The position numbers and the translations under genes were made by a program. Positions 34,457-42,698 of a DNA stretch of 64,000 nt are shown here, piece after piece. The stretch spans positions 2,914,001 through 2,978,000 of the forward strand of contig NZ_CP096658.1 in assembly GCF_023238445.1 (NCBI RefSeq), in the 5' to 3' direction. Under the pieces are notes generated by a model, which was not told where the DNA came from, ran no database searches, and was given only the letters and a program-made list of their open reading frames with translations. The stretch comes from Halorussus gelatinilyticus. Its GTDB lineage: Archaea; Halobacteriota; Halobacteria; Halobacteriales; Haladaptataceae. Each line of letters begins with the position of its first letter. Within the stretch, counting starts at the first letter, position 1.

Positions 34457-34771
34457 ATGGGAGAAAAGGAGACGGCGGACGTCAGTGAGAGCGAGTCGAA
34501 CGTCCATCATCGGAGCATCTTCGAAGACGTCGATGAAAGCCCCTCGGCGGAGTTAATCGGAATACTCGCGGAACTCAAAGGCGTTGGGACAGACGAGCTT
34601 TCGCCCTTGTACTCATGGGTGGATAGTTTGATTAGTGACCTGTACTCGTCGCCGCCACCAGCCGAGACCCAAGCGGTGATTGAGTTCACGTATGAGGACT
34701 ATCGCATTACGTTGTATCAGGACGGCCACGCTGTGCTGATGGAGCGTACCTCAGAGTCGGGCACCCACTAG
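34457..34771 (+). CDS. Single-domain HalOD1 protein
   Basis: A 104-residue protein from MGEKETADVSE. The core (SAELIGILAELKGVGTDELS, LYSWVDSLISDLY and IEFTYEDYRITLYQDGHAVL) is a HalOD1 domain. The frame is open far upstream (34235), but that part is noise. It is the last of the HalOD1 genes before the truncated Orc1/Cdc6, which it faces convergently. Confidence 0.78.
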   Translation: MGEKETADVSESESNVHHRSIFEDVDESPSAELIGILAELKGVGTDELSPLYSWVDSLISDLYSSPPPAETQAVIEFTYEDYRITLYQDGHAVLMERTSESGTH

Positions 34772-34865
34772 CGTTTAGAATCATACGGAGGCAATTCAGT
34801 CCAAGCGGGGGTACCCGGCTGATTGCTTCCTGAGTAGACTAAGGACGAGTGCAGAGCATGCGCGT

Positions 34866-35408
34866 CTAGTAGAGGGATTGATATGTACGGCCACGATTCT
34901 GTCCGTCAGCGCGGATGAGATTGTACTGCTCCCGTTTCTGGAGGTGGTTTCTCACCGTGCGGTTGGTTTTCGGGTTGTCGGCTCGGGCTCGATACGCCTC
35001 GTATAGTTCACTTGGTTCGATTTCATCGCGCTCGGTGATAATCTCGTAAAGGATGCGTTGGTCAGTCGTGAGCTTCTCAACATTGCGCTGGCGGATTTCC
35101 ACTTTGGCTTCCGAAACCGCCTCCTGAGTTACTTCATCAGTTACAGTATCGAGTGCTTGCTGAGTAGCACGGCGGGCGGCCACTCGCAATACTTCGATGC
35201 CGACGCGTGCGTCACCTGCGGCCGCGTTCGCTATCATCGCCAACTGGTCGGTCGACACGGCGTCTTCGCGGAGTCCCTGCCGAACACGGGGACGGAGAAT
35301 TTCGACTAGTTCGTCGACGGTGTAGGCGTCGAAGCTGATGCGCGTAACGGTGCGGAGTCGGCTCTGGAGACGCTCGTTGAGTGGCTGCGGAAGTGGGTTG
35401 ATGTCCAT
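34866..35408 (-). pseudogene. C-terminal half of an Orc1/Cdc6 replication initiator
   Basis: 180 residues align with the back half of archaeal Orc1/Cdc6: the end of the AAA+ module (PLNERLQSRLRTVTRISFDA, YTVDELVEILRPRV), the lid with sensor-2-like GDARVGIEVLRVAARRA, and the winged-helix DNA-binding domain (LTTDQRILYEIITE to NHLQKREQYNLI). The Walker A and B half (about 200 residues) is missing; upstream DNA to 35460 has no recognisable N-terminus. A truncated plasmid-type initiator is strong evidence for an integrated replicon remnant. Confidence 0.85.
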
Positions 35409-35727
35409 CTCGGTGAGAAGCCACCTGTGCCTGCAGGCGAGATTACCGAAATTATCGGCCTCTGCATCGGCACGGGCTATGGGTAGCTGGTAACGGTTCT
35501 TTTGGGTTCAGCAGCGCTGAAGTGGCAACGCTGGTCTTCTGCATTGGATTCCCGCCAATGTGAAGGGAAATTTTCATAGTATAGGGGGCGGGAATCGCTT
35601 CAACGAGTCGCATGGTTCTTTCGGCGCTGTGAAACATCGAATAATCTCGGAGTTCGTTTGTGACTCCGCCAAAAGTCGACCTATTGGAGTAGGAGCTGGC
35701 CGGCAGCGGACGGACCGCAGACCGGCC
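35409..35727. other. Right edge of the low-GC island
   Basis: The spacer between the Orc1/Cdc6 remnant and the PHP gene has mixed composition, with TTTTCATAGTATAGGGGGCG near 35572 as a possible promoter. No direct repeat matching the left edge of the island (about 30100-30300) could be found by eye. Confidence 0.35.
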
Positions 35728-36582
35728 ATGTCGGACGAACTGGGCGAAGCTCCGTCCGGACTCGGAAAATCGGAGCCGTTCGACGCGAGTCGGCTATCCG
35801 CGACCGACTCGGCAGTGAGGTCGTTCCGAGATTTCGCTCTCGGGGGCGAACGACTCCGTACCGAGGCGCTTTTGCCGCCCGCCTGCGAATCCTCGCCCGT
35901 GCTATCGGTCGAGCTTCACGCCCACTCGTCGCTATCGTACGACGGCCGGGACCCGGTCGATCTCCTGTTGGAGCAGGCCGCCGCGGTCGGTCTGGACGCG
36001 CTGGCGGTCACGGACCACGACGAACTCGCGGCCAGCCTCGAAGCGGTCGAGAAGGCAGGGGAGTACGGACTGGTCGGGATTCCGGGGATGGAGGTCAGTT
36101 CCGCGGCGGGCCACGTCCTCGCGCTCGGCATCTCCGAGCGGGTGCCCGCGGGCCTGTCGTTCTCCGAGACGCTCGACCGAATCCACGAGCAGGGCGGCGT
36201 CGCCGTCGTTCCCCACCCGTTCCAGAAGTCCCGGAGCGGCGTGATGGCCAACATCACCGAGACCGAACTCGCCGAAGCCGACGCCGTCGAGGTGTACAAC
36301 TCCCGGCTCCTGACCGGTCGAGGCAATCGGAAGGCCCGGCGGTTCGCCGAACGCCACGACCTCCCACAGACCGCCGGAAGCGACGCTCACATCAGCGAGA
36401 TGGTCGGGCAGGCGGTCACGCGAATCGACGCCGACGAGCACAGCGCCGCGGCCATCTTGGACGCCATCGCCGACGGCCGGACCACCGTCGAGGGCAAGCG
36501 GACTCCGTGGCACGTCAGCTTCCGGCAGGCCGCGGGCGGCGCGAAGCGCCGAGTGAAGAACCGACTCGGCGAGCTACTCTGA
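35728..36582 (+). CDS. PHP-domain metal-dependent phosphoesterase
   Basis: A 284-residue protein from MSDELGE. The PHP motifs are visible: VELHAHSSLSYDG (HxH), VTDHDELAA, IPGMEVSSAAGHVLAL, VVPHPFQ and the final AGSDAHIS, all metal ligands of the trinuclear site. PHP enzymes cleave phosphoester bonds; the substrate here is unknown. The first 70 residues are variable, so a later start (at VLSVELH) is possible. The stop overlaps the start of the asparagine synthase-like gene by one base (TGATG), so they are coupled. Confidence 0.9.
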   Translation: MSDELGEAPSGLGKSEPFDASRLSATDSAVRSFRDFALGGERLRTEALLPPACESSPVLSVELHAHSSLSYDGRDPVDLLLEQAAAVGLDALAVTDHDELAASLEAVEKAGEYGLVGIPGMEVSSAAGHVLALGISERVPAGLSFSETLDRIHEQGGVAVVPHPFQKSRSGVMANITETELAEADAVEVYNSRLLTGRGNRKARRFAERHDLPQTAGSDAHISEMVGQAVTRIDADEHSAAAILDAIADGRTTVEGKRTPWHVSFRQAAGGAKRRVKNRLGELL

Positions 36583-37775
36583 TGGTCGAACCGACTGACG
36601 GGGGAGCAGAGTCGGAGACCGAGATGCGGGGCGCGTCGGCCGAGCGCGTGGCGCGGGCCGTCGCGGACGGGAACGCCCTCTTCGACTCGCCGGGGTTCGC
36701 CGGCCGACTCCCGGACGGTCGTCTCGTCCGCGACGTCTTGGGTCGCCAACCGATTTTCGTCGAGAGCGGGAGCGAGGAGGACGTGAGGTGGTCGTTCTCC
36801 CCCGGCGACCTCGCCGACCCCGAGCCAGTTCCCGCGGGTCACGTCTTCGACCCCGAGGGAGTCGGAACCGCCGCCGGCGAGGGCGGCCTCCGTGAGGCCG
36901 CCCTCGAACGCGTCTTCTCGCTTCCCGACCCCGAGCCTATCCCCGACGACCGCGAGACGGTGCGGAACGTCGGGGGTGCGCTCCGGGAGAGTCTCGCGTC
37001 GGTGGAGTCGGGCGCGGCGGCATCCGGCGATCTCGCGGTCGCGTTCTCTGGCGGCGTCGATTCCGCGGTCGTGGCCAGCGCCTTCGACGCGCCGCTGTAC
37101 GTCGTCGGCTTCCCGGAGAGCCACGACGTGGCGGCGGCCCGGCGCGCGGCGCGTCTGATGGGCCGCGAGGCGGACTTGCGGGTTTTCGAGCTATCTCCCG
37201 CGGACGTGGAGCGTGCGGTGCCCGAGGTGGCCCGCGCGACCGGGCGGACGAACGCGATGGACGTGCAAATCGCGCTCCCGCTCTATCTCGCGGCCGAACG
37301 CGCTTCTCGCGACGGCTTCGACCGACTTGCGGTCGGACAGGGCGCGGACGAACTGTTCGGCGGGTACGCGAAGGTCGCTCGCGCGCCCGAAGACCCTCGC
37401 GTCGAGGCCGAGACGGTGCGCGGCGCGGCCCGCGAGGTGGTGGGGACGCTCCCCGACCAGTTGGAACGCGACGTGCTGGCGCTCCGGGCGGCGGGCGTCG
37501 AACCGGTCGCGCCGCTGTTGGACGACCGAGTGGTCCGGGCCGCGCTCGCGCTTCCGGGCGAGTCGCTGGTCGATTCGCGGGGCGAACGCAAGAAGGCGTT
37601 CCGACTGGCCGCCCGCGAGTTCGTCCCCGACGGGGTGGCGTTCCGCGAGAAGAAGGCGGTCCAGTACGGCAGTCTGGTCGCCCGCGAGGTGGACCGACTC
37701 GCCAGACAGGCCGGGTTCAAGCGCCGGATGGACGACCACGTCTCCCGGTACGTCGCGTCGCTGGTCGAGGAGTGA
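36582..37775 (+). CDS. Asparagine synthase C-terminal domain protein
   Basis: A 397-residue protein. The PP-loop LAVAFSGGVDSAVVASAFDA (near 145-165) binds ATP for amide-forming adenylation, and GQGADELFGGYAKVARAPED is the second asparagine synthetase motif. The N-terminal glutaminase Cys2 of true AsnB is absent: the first 120 residues form a reduced domain (LPDGRLVRDVLGRQPIFVES) without it. So ammonia may come from elsewhere, or the product may not be asparagine. Translationally coupled to the PHP gene by a one-base overlap. Confidence 0.87.
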   Translation: MVEPTDGGAESETEMRGASAERVARAVADGNALFDSPGFAGRLPDGRLVRDVLGRQPIFVESGSEEDVRWSFSPGDLADPEPVPAGHVFDPEGVGTAAGEGGLREAALERVFSLPDPEPIPDDRETVRNVGGALRESLASVESGAAASGDLAVAFSGGVDSAVVASAFDAPLYVVGFPESHDVAAARRAARLMGREADLRVFELSPADVERAVPEVARATGRTNAMDVQIALPLYLAAERASRDGFDRLAVGQGADELFGGYAKVARAPEDPRVEAETVRGAAREVVGTLPDQLERDVLALRAAGVEPVAPLLDDRVVRAALALPGESLVDSRGERKKAFRLAAREFVPDGVAFREKKAVQYGSLVAREVDRLARQAGFKRRMDDHVSRYVASLVEE

Positions 37776-37846
37776 GTCGGCCGACCGTCGAGTCGGCGGT
37801 ATCGGAACCAAAATCGTCATTACCGGGAAGTGCCGTATGCAGGGCA

Positions 37847-38493
37847 ATGAGCTACGTCTCTCGGGGAATCGGGGAAATCGGCGGCCGACGGGTCCTGTTG
37901 GCGCTCGGCGGACTGTACGTCGCCTTCGCCGTCGGGTTTCCGGTGGCACCCGTCGCCGACCGGACGGTCGGGGGGACCCTCGTCACCTCCCTGTTGGTCG
38001 GCGCGAGCGGTCTCACCCTCGCGTACGGCGGCTACCGACTCCCGACGACGAGCGTCCGCCCGGAACTCTTCTCCGTCGTCGCCGGGTGGTCGCTCCGCGC
38101 TATCGGCGTCATGCTCGCCATCGTCTTCCTCGGGGCGGCCGTCGGGGGTCTCGAGGATCCGGTGTCGGGGTTCCTCGTCCTCCCGGCCCTCGTCCAGCGG
38201 ACGGGAGCGGCATCGAACGCGGCGGAACCGACGTCACCATCACGGTCGGCGAACTCCCGACCGGATTCTACGTGGCCGACGACGGTCCCGGAATCCCGGC
38301 CGACGACCGAGAGGCGGTGTTCGAATCGGGGTACACGACCGCGAGCGACAACGGTGGGATGGGGTTGGTGCTGCCGTTCGTCTACGAGATGGCCGAGGTG
38401 TACGACTGGTCGTGCGCCATCACGGAGAGCGAGACCGGCGGCGCTCGCTTCGAGTTCACGAACGTCACCGTGGCACAGCGTCCGACCGAGTAG
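37847..38493 (+). pseudogene. Histidine kinase with internal deletion
   Basis: The gene starts MSYVSRGIGEIGGRRVLLAL with a membrane region of three to four helices (to about 38190). It then shifts frame and continues directly at GGTDVTITVGEL, the end of the N-box region of a kinase ATPase domain, followed by FYVADDGPGIPADDREAVF and the Gly-rich GGMGLVLPF. The HisKA domain with its phospho-His and the front of the ATPase domain are absent. The join near 38195-38207 is therefore a deletion plus frameshift, and the product cannot signal. Confidence 0.8.
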
Positions 38494-38572
38494 CAGGGCC
38501 GGAGCCGACGACTCGGGGGTTGACGGGCGGACATGCAGACCCGTCGATGGGCCGACGAGCGGACGCGCCGAC

Positions 38573-39094
38573 TCAGCCCTCGGTCGCCAACTCGGCGAGG
38601 GCCTCCCCCACCGACTCGTCCGCCGAAAACGAGAGGCGCTGGCGCTCGTTGTCGATGACGATGGTGACGGTCGCGCGGTCGGGACCGGTCCCGACCGCGC
38701 CGCCCGCGGCGAGGAGCAGCACCGACAGCGCGACGAGTCCGGCACCGTTGGTCAGGTCCCGCGTGGCGGCGACGACGCCGACAACCAGACAGAGGCCGCC
38801 GCAGGCGCGGAACGCCACCGAGAGGTCCATCCCGTCGTCCGCGGGGTCGGTCTCGACCGCGCGGACGTGGTTGTAGCCGATAGACGTCGTCTCGTCGCCG
38901 GTCGCGAAGACGACCCGGCGGTCGGTGGCGGCGAAGTGCGTCGGCGAGTCGGGGAGCACCTGCCACTGGTTGGCCCAGTGGACGTTCCCGGCGGTCCACG
39001 AACGGCGGACCTCCTCGCCCGCTTGCAGTTCCGCCTCGATGGCCGCGGGAAGGTCGCGCTCGCCGTCCTCGACGCCGACTTCGCCGACGCTCAT
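38573..39094 (-). CDS. Membrane protein with PH-like domain
   Basis: A 173-residue protein. Residues 15-85 read like a bacterial PH-like domain (ELQAGEEVRRSWTAGNVHWA, THFAATDRRVVFATGDETTS), followed by two short membrane helices (CGGLCLVVGVVAAT and LVALSVLLLAAGGAVG) and a short beta tail (ATVTIVIDNERQRLSFSADE). This resembles haloarchaeal bPH/DUF304-type proteins. Role unknown. It is convergent with the kinase pseudogene. Confidence 0.65.
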   Translation of the reverse strand: MSVGEVGVEDGERDLPAAIEAELQAGEEVRRSWTAGNVHWANQWQVLPDSPTHFAATDRRVVFATGDETTSIGYNHVRAVETDPADDGMDLSVAFRACGGLCLVVGVVAATRDLTNGAGLVALSVLLLAAGGAVGTGPDRATVTIVIDNERQRLSFSADESVGEALAELATEG

Positions 39095-39184
39095 GTAAGC
39101 GGTCGTTCAGAACGGGGGTTAATTAACTTTCTTACTTGGTAAAACGACACTTCTCTTTGAAGCCACGCCGACGACGGCGAGCGA

Positions 39185-39664
39185 CTACGCGGACCGACGT
39201 TCGACCGCCGCTATCGCTTCGACGCCCAACGTCTCGACTTCGGTCGTCAGTTCGTCGAACGACCGAAGGCCGTCCGGGGCGAACCACTCCCACTCGTCGG
39301 CGTCGGCCTCGTCGCCAGCGGGGTCGATGTCCCGGTCCTCGGCTTCGCCGAAGTAGACGAAGTCGACGTGCTGGTGGCCGACCTCGCCGTTCGGGTAGAC
39401 GTCGATGTCGAACAACATGACGTGTTCGGCGGGCGGGAGTTCTCGGCCAGCGACGGCCTCGACGCTCGTCTCGGGTTTCAGCAGGGTTACGTCGAGACCG
39501 GTCTCCTCGCGGACCTCCCTCCGGGCCGCCTCGCGGGGGAGTTCGTCGCGGTCCAAGTGGCCGCCGGGCGCGAGCCACATGTCGAGTCGGTCGTGGCGGT
39601 GCAACGCAACCGCGCCGTCGTGGACGACGTAGACGGTCGCGGTGAAGTGACGGGTGGTCTCCAT
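39185..39664 (-). CDS. Nudix hydrolase
   Basis: A 159-residue pyrophosphohydrolase. The Nudix box is complete at about residues 35-57: GGHLDRDELPREAARREV followed by REETGLDV (consensus G-x5-E-x7-REUxEExGU). Such enzymes remove NMP or phosphate from nucleoside diphosphate-linked compounds, and the substrate cannot be told here. The start METTRHFTATVYVV begins the first strand of the fold. A single gene on the minus strand. Confidence 0.92.
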   Translation of the reverse strand: METTRHFTATVYVVHDGAVALHRHDRLDMWLAPGGHLDRDELPREAARREVREETGLDVTLLKPETSVEAVAGRELPPAEHVMLFDIDVYPNGEVGHQHVDFVYFGEAEDRDIDPAGDEADADEWEWFAPDGLRSFDELTTEVETLGVEAIAAVERRSA

Positions 39665-39778
39665 GCGTGGGCCGACGAAACGGCGGCGGTTGGGCGTTGC
39701 GATTCGGCGTCGAATCGGGTCACAGAACGGGTCGGAACCGACGGATGCGACCGCGACGCGGGCGGCAAAAACAGGGTT

Positions 39779-40747
39779 TCAGGGCGCGATAGCGTCTTCC
39801 TTCGCTTCGAGCAGTTCGTGGTAGCGGTTGCGGATGGTGACCTCGCTGATGTCCGAGACGTCGCTGACTTCGCTCTGGGTCACCTTCTCGTTGCTGAGGA
39901 GGGCGGCGGCGTAGACGGCGGCCGCGGCGAGACCGACCGGCGACTTGCCGCTGTGGATGCCCTTCTCGGTCGCGGTGTCCAGCAGGTCGCGGGCGCGGCG
40001 CTCTACCTCGTCGCTCACGTCGAGGTCCGAGACGAACCGCGGGACGTAGCTCTTCGGGTCGGCGGGCTGGATTTCGAGGTTCAACTCCCGGACGACGTAG
40101 CGGTAGGTCCGCGCGATTTCGTCCTTGTCCACGCGCGAGACCCCGCTGATTTCGTCCAGACTGCGCGGCGTTCCGGCCTGCCGCGCGGCGGCGTAGAGCG
40201 CAGAGGTGGCGACGCCCTCGATGGAGCGGCCCGGCAGGAGGTCCTCGTCGAGCGCGCGGCGGTAGATGACCGAGGCGGTCTCTCGGACGTTGTCCGGCAG
40301 GCCGAGCGCGGAGGCCATGCGGTCGATTTCGCCGAGCGCCTGCTTGAGGTTGCGCTCCTTGGAGTCGCGGGTGCGGAATCGCTCGTTCCACTTGCGCAGG
40401 CGCTGCATCTTCTCGCGCTGGCGACTCCCGAGCGAGTTGCCGTAGGCGTCCTTGTCCTGCCAGCCGATGTTGGTCGAGAGGCCCTTGTCGTGCATCGTGT
40501 TGGTCGTCGGCGCGCCGACGCGGGACTTCTGGTCCTTCTCCTTGGCGTCGAACGCGCGCCACTCCGGACCGGGGTCTATCTGGTCCTCGTCTACGACGAG
40601 TCCGCACTCGGCACAGACCGTCTCGCCGCGCTCGTCGTCGGTGACGAGATTCCCCCCGCACTCGGGACACTTGGTCTCTTCGCGCTCGGTCTCGGTTTCG
40701 TCGGTGGTTCGCTCGTCGGTGTGGGTTCGGGTTCGTGTTTCGGTCAT
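39779..40747 (-). CDS. tfb: Transcription initiation factor IIB (TFB)
   Basis: A 322-residue archaeal TFB that bridges TBP-DNA and RNA polymerase. The N-terminal zinc ribbon uses Cys27-x2-Cys30 and Cys45-x2-Cys48 (CPECGGN and CAECGL), followed by the B-reader-like WRAFDAKEKDQKSRVGAP. Two cyclin-fold repeats follow (about 130-215 and 225-310), with GRSIEGVATSALYAAARQAG and GKSPVGLAAAAVYAAALLSN as the repeat cores. Haloarchaea usually carry several TFBs, so this is one paralogue of unknown gene set. A TATA-like GTCTTTAAG about 100 bases upstream suggests a leadered transcript. Confidence 0.97.
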   Translation of the reverse strand: MTETRTRTHTDERTTDETETEREETKCPECGGNLVTDDERGETVCAECGLVVDEDQIDPGPEWRAFDAKEKDQKSRVGAPTTNTMHDKGLSTNIGWQDKDAYGNSLGSRQREKMQRLRKWNERFRTRDSKERNLKQALGEIDRMASALGLPDNVRETASVIYRRALDEDLLPGRSIEGVATSALYAAARQAGTPRSLDEISGVSRVDKDEIARTYRYVVRELNLEIQPADPKSYVPRFVSDLDVSDEVERRARDLLDTATEKGIHSGKSPVGLAAAAVYAAALLSNEKVTQSEVSDVSDISEVTIRNRYHELLEAKEDAIAP

Positions 40748-40850
40748 GGTGGAATTTGATGGAGAGAGCTAGCAGTATGTGGGTCGGTCGGCCGCAGACG
40801 GGACGGTGGATACCGGGGTCAGAAGACGTTACCTAGTTGTAGCCGTTTCT

Positions 40851-40859
40851 ACTTAAAGA
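40851..40859 (-). promoter_or_regulatory. Putative TATA box for tfb
   Basis: Reads TCTTTAAGT on the minus strand, about 104-112 bases before the tfb ATG, which would leave a leader of roughly 80 bases. Confidence 0.35.
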
Positions 40860-40969
40860 CTGTGGCAACGCGCGTTTTCACCGATACTCGTCTCCGACGC
40901 GTCTCCGGCGTTCTCGACGGGCCAGAGGCGCGTCTCGGGGTCTCAGGGCGACCCCCCGAATTCGGCAAC

Positions 40970-40978
40970 CTTTAATAC
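40970..40978 (+). promoter_or_regulatory. TATA box for gatC
   Basis: CTTTAATAC, with transcription expected to begin near 41000 and the gatC ATG at 41036. The spacer between holds an inverted repeat. Confidence 0.5.
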
Positions 40979-40990
40979 TACCTTCGAGGG

Positions 40991-41014
40991 GTCGGTATCG
41001 AAACCCTTACCGAC
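40991..41014 (+). promoter_or_regulatory. Inverted repeat in the gatC promoter/leader
   Basis: GTCGGTA and TACCGAC pair perfectly around a 10-base centre, and outer GGGG/CCCC can extend the stem with a one-base bulge. It lies between the TATA box and the gatC start, where a transcription regulator or a leader hairpin would act. Confidence 0.45.
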
Positions 41015-41035
41015 GCCCCGCGGGACTCTACGTGT

Positions 41036-41335
41036 ATGAGCGACACGTCTACTGGGTCCGAGGACTCCGCGCCCGGTCCGGAGGAGGTCCGACACGTCGC
41101 CGACCTCGCCCGCGTCGGTCTCGACGACGACGAGGTCGAGCGGTTCACCGAGCAGTTCGCGGACATCCTCGACTACTTCGAGACGCTGGACGAGGTGCCG
41201 GAGGTCGAACGCGACGCCGACCTCGTGAACGTCATGCGCGAGGACGAGGTGCGCGACTCCCTCACGCAGGAGGAGGCGCTGGCGAACGCACCCGAGACCG
41301 AGGACGGCTACTTCAAGGGACCGAACGTCTCGTAA
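41036..41335 (+). CDS. gatC: Asp-tRNA(Asn)/Glu-tRNA(Gln) amidotransferase subunit C
   Basis: A 99-residue small subunit that stabilises GatA on GatB in the amidotransferase making Asn-tRNA or Gln-tRNA from the misacylated forms. The pattern VRHVADLARVGLDDDEVERF, TEQFADILDYFETLDEV and the C-terminal YFKGPNVS (family: Y-F-x-V-P-x-V) is characteristic. gatA follows after 32 bases in the same direction; gatB is not in the window. Confidence 0.96.
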   Translation: MSDTSTGSEDSAPGPEEVRHVADLARVGLDDDEVERFTEQFADILDYFETLDEVPEVERDADLVNVMREDEVRDSLTQEEALANAPETEDGYFKGPNVS

Positions 41336-41367
41336 TCTCTCCCGAACGACGACTACCACTACCAACC

Positions 41368-42642
41368 ATGAGCGCAGATTACAACGTATTCATCACCGAG
41401 GAGACCATCGAGGGCGCGGACGACGGCCCCCTCGCCGACAGCACCGTCGCGGTCAAGGACAACATCAGCACCGAGGGCGTCCGGACGACCTGCGGGTCGG
41501 AGATGCTGGACGACTACGTGCCGCCGTACGACGCCACCGTGGTCGAGCGCCTGAAGGACGCGGGCGCGACCATCGTCGGCAAGGCCAACATGGACGAGTT
41601 CGGCATGGGTTCGACCACCGAGACCTCGGCGTTCGGCGCGGCCGAGAACCCCGCCGCACCGGGCCGGGTCCCCGGCGGTTCGTCTGGCGGGAGCGCGGCC
41701 GCCGTCGCCGCCGGCGAAGCGGACCTCGCGTTGGGAAGCGACACGGGCGGCTCAATCCGGAACCCCGCCGCCTTCTGCGGCGTCGTCGGCATCAAGCCGA
41801 CCTACGGGCTGGTCTCGCGCTACGGACTGGTCGCCTACGCCAACAGCCTCGAACAGATCGGTCCGCTCGCGCCCACCGTCGAGGAGGCCGCCGCGCTCCT
41901 CGACGCCATCAGCGGGCCGGACGAGCGCGACGCGACGACCCGCGAGGAAGGGGCCGGAACCGACTACGCCGGCGCCGCCACGGGCGACGTGGAGGACACG
42001 ACTATCGGCGTCCCCGCGGAACTGGTCGAGGGTGCCGACGAGGGCGTCCGCGAGCGCTTCGAGGCGAGCCTCGACGACCTCCGCGAGCGGGGCGCGACCG
42101 TCGAAGAGGTCTCGCTCCCCTCGGTCGAACACGCCGTGGAAGCCTACTACGTCATCGCCATGTCCGAGGCGTCCTCGAATCTCGCGCGCTTCGACGGCGT
42201 GCGCTACGGCCACTCGGGCGGCTTCGACGGCAACTGGAACGAGGCGTTCTCGAAGGCCCGCGAGGAGGCCTTCGGCGAGGAGGTCAAGCGCCGCATCCTG
42301 CTGGGCACCTACGCGCTCTCGGCGGGCTACCACGACAAGTACTACAAGCAGGCTCAGGACGCTCGCGCGTGGGTCAAGCAGGACTTCGACGAGGCCTTCG
42401 AGTCGGTGGACGTGCTGGCGAGTCCGACCATGCCGACCCCGCCGTTCGAGGTCGGCGAGAGTCTGGACGACCCGCTCCAGATGTACCTCGCGGACGCCAA
42501 CACGGTGCCCGTGAACCTCGCGGACCTGCCCGCCATCTCGATCCCGGCCGGTGAGACCGACGGCCTCCCGGTCGGGATTCAGTTCATCGGGCCGGCGTTC
42601 GGCGAGGAGGAGATTATCCGCGTCGGGAGTGCGCTGGAGTAG
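41368..42642 (+). CDS. gatA: Asp-tRNA(Asn)/Glu-tRNA(Gln) amidotransferase subunit A
   Basis: A 424-residue amidase-signature enzyme that releases ammonia from glutamine or asparagine for transamidation by GatB. The catalytic Lys-Ser-Ser triad is visible: Lys30 in VAVKDNI, Ser105 in GGSSGGSAAAVAAG and Ser129 in GSDTGGSIRNPA. It is somewhat shorter than bacterial GatA, mostly at the N-terminus and in loops, as usual in haloarchaea. ATG 41368 (MSADYNVFITEE) fits the family. It forms an operon with gatC. Confidence 0.97.
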   Translation: MSADYNVFITEETIEGADDGPLADSTVAVKDNISTEGVRTTCGSEMLDDYVPPYDATVVERLKDAGATIVGKANMDEFGMGSTTETSAFGAAENPAAPGRVPGGSSGGSAAAVAAGEADLALGSDTGGSIRNPAAFCGVVGIKPTYGLVSRYGLVAYANSLEQIGPLAPTVEEAAALLDAISGPDERDATTREEGAGTDYAGAATGDVEDTTIGVPAELVEGADEGVRERFEASLDDLRERGATVEEVSLPSVEHAVEAYYVIAMSEASSNLARFDGVRYGHSGGFDGNWNEAFSKAREEAFGEEVKRRILLGTYALSAGYHDKYYKQAQDARAWVKQDFDEAFESVDVLASPTMPTPPFEVGESLDDPLQMYLADANTVPVNLADLPAISIPAGETDGLPVGIQFIGPAFGEEEIIRVGSALE

Positions 42643-42698
42643 TCGGCGCCTCGTCGCTCTTTTCTGCCGGATTTACCGCCGCTGTCCGGCTTGAGCAG

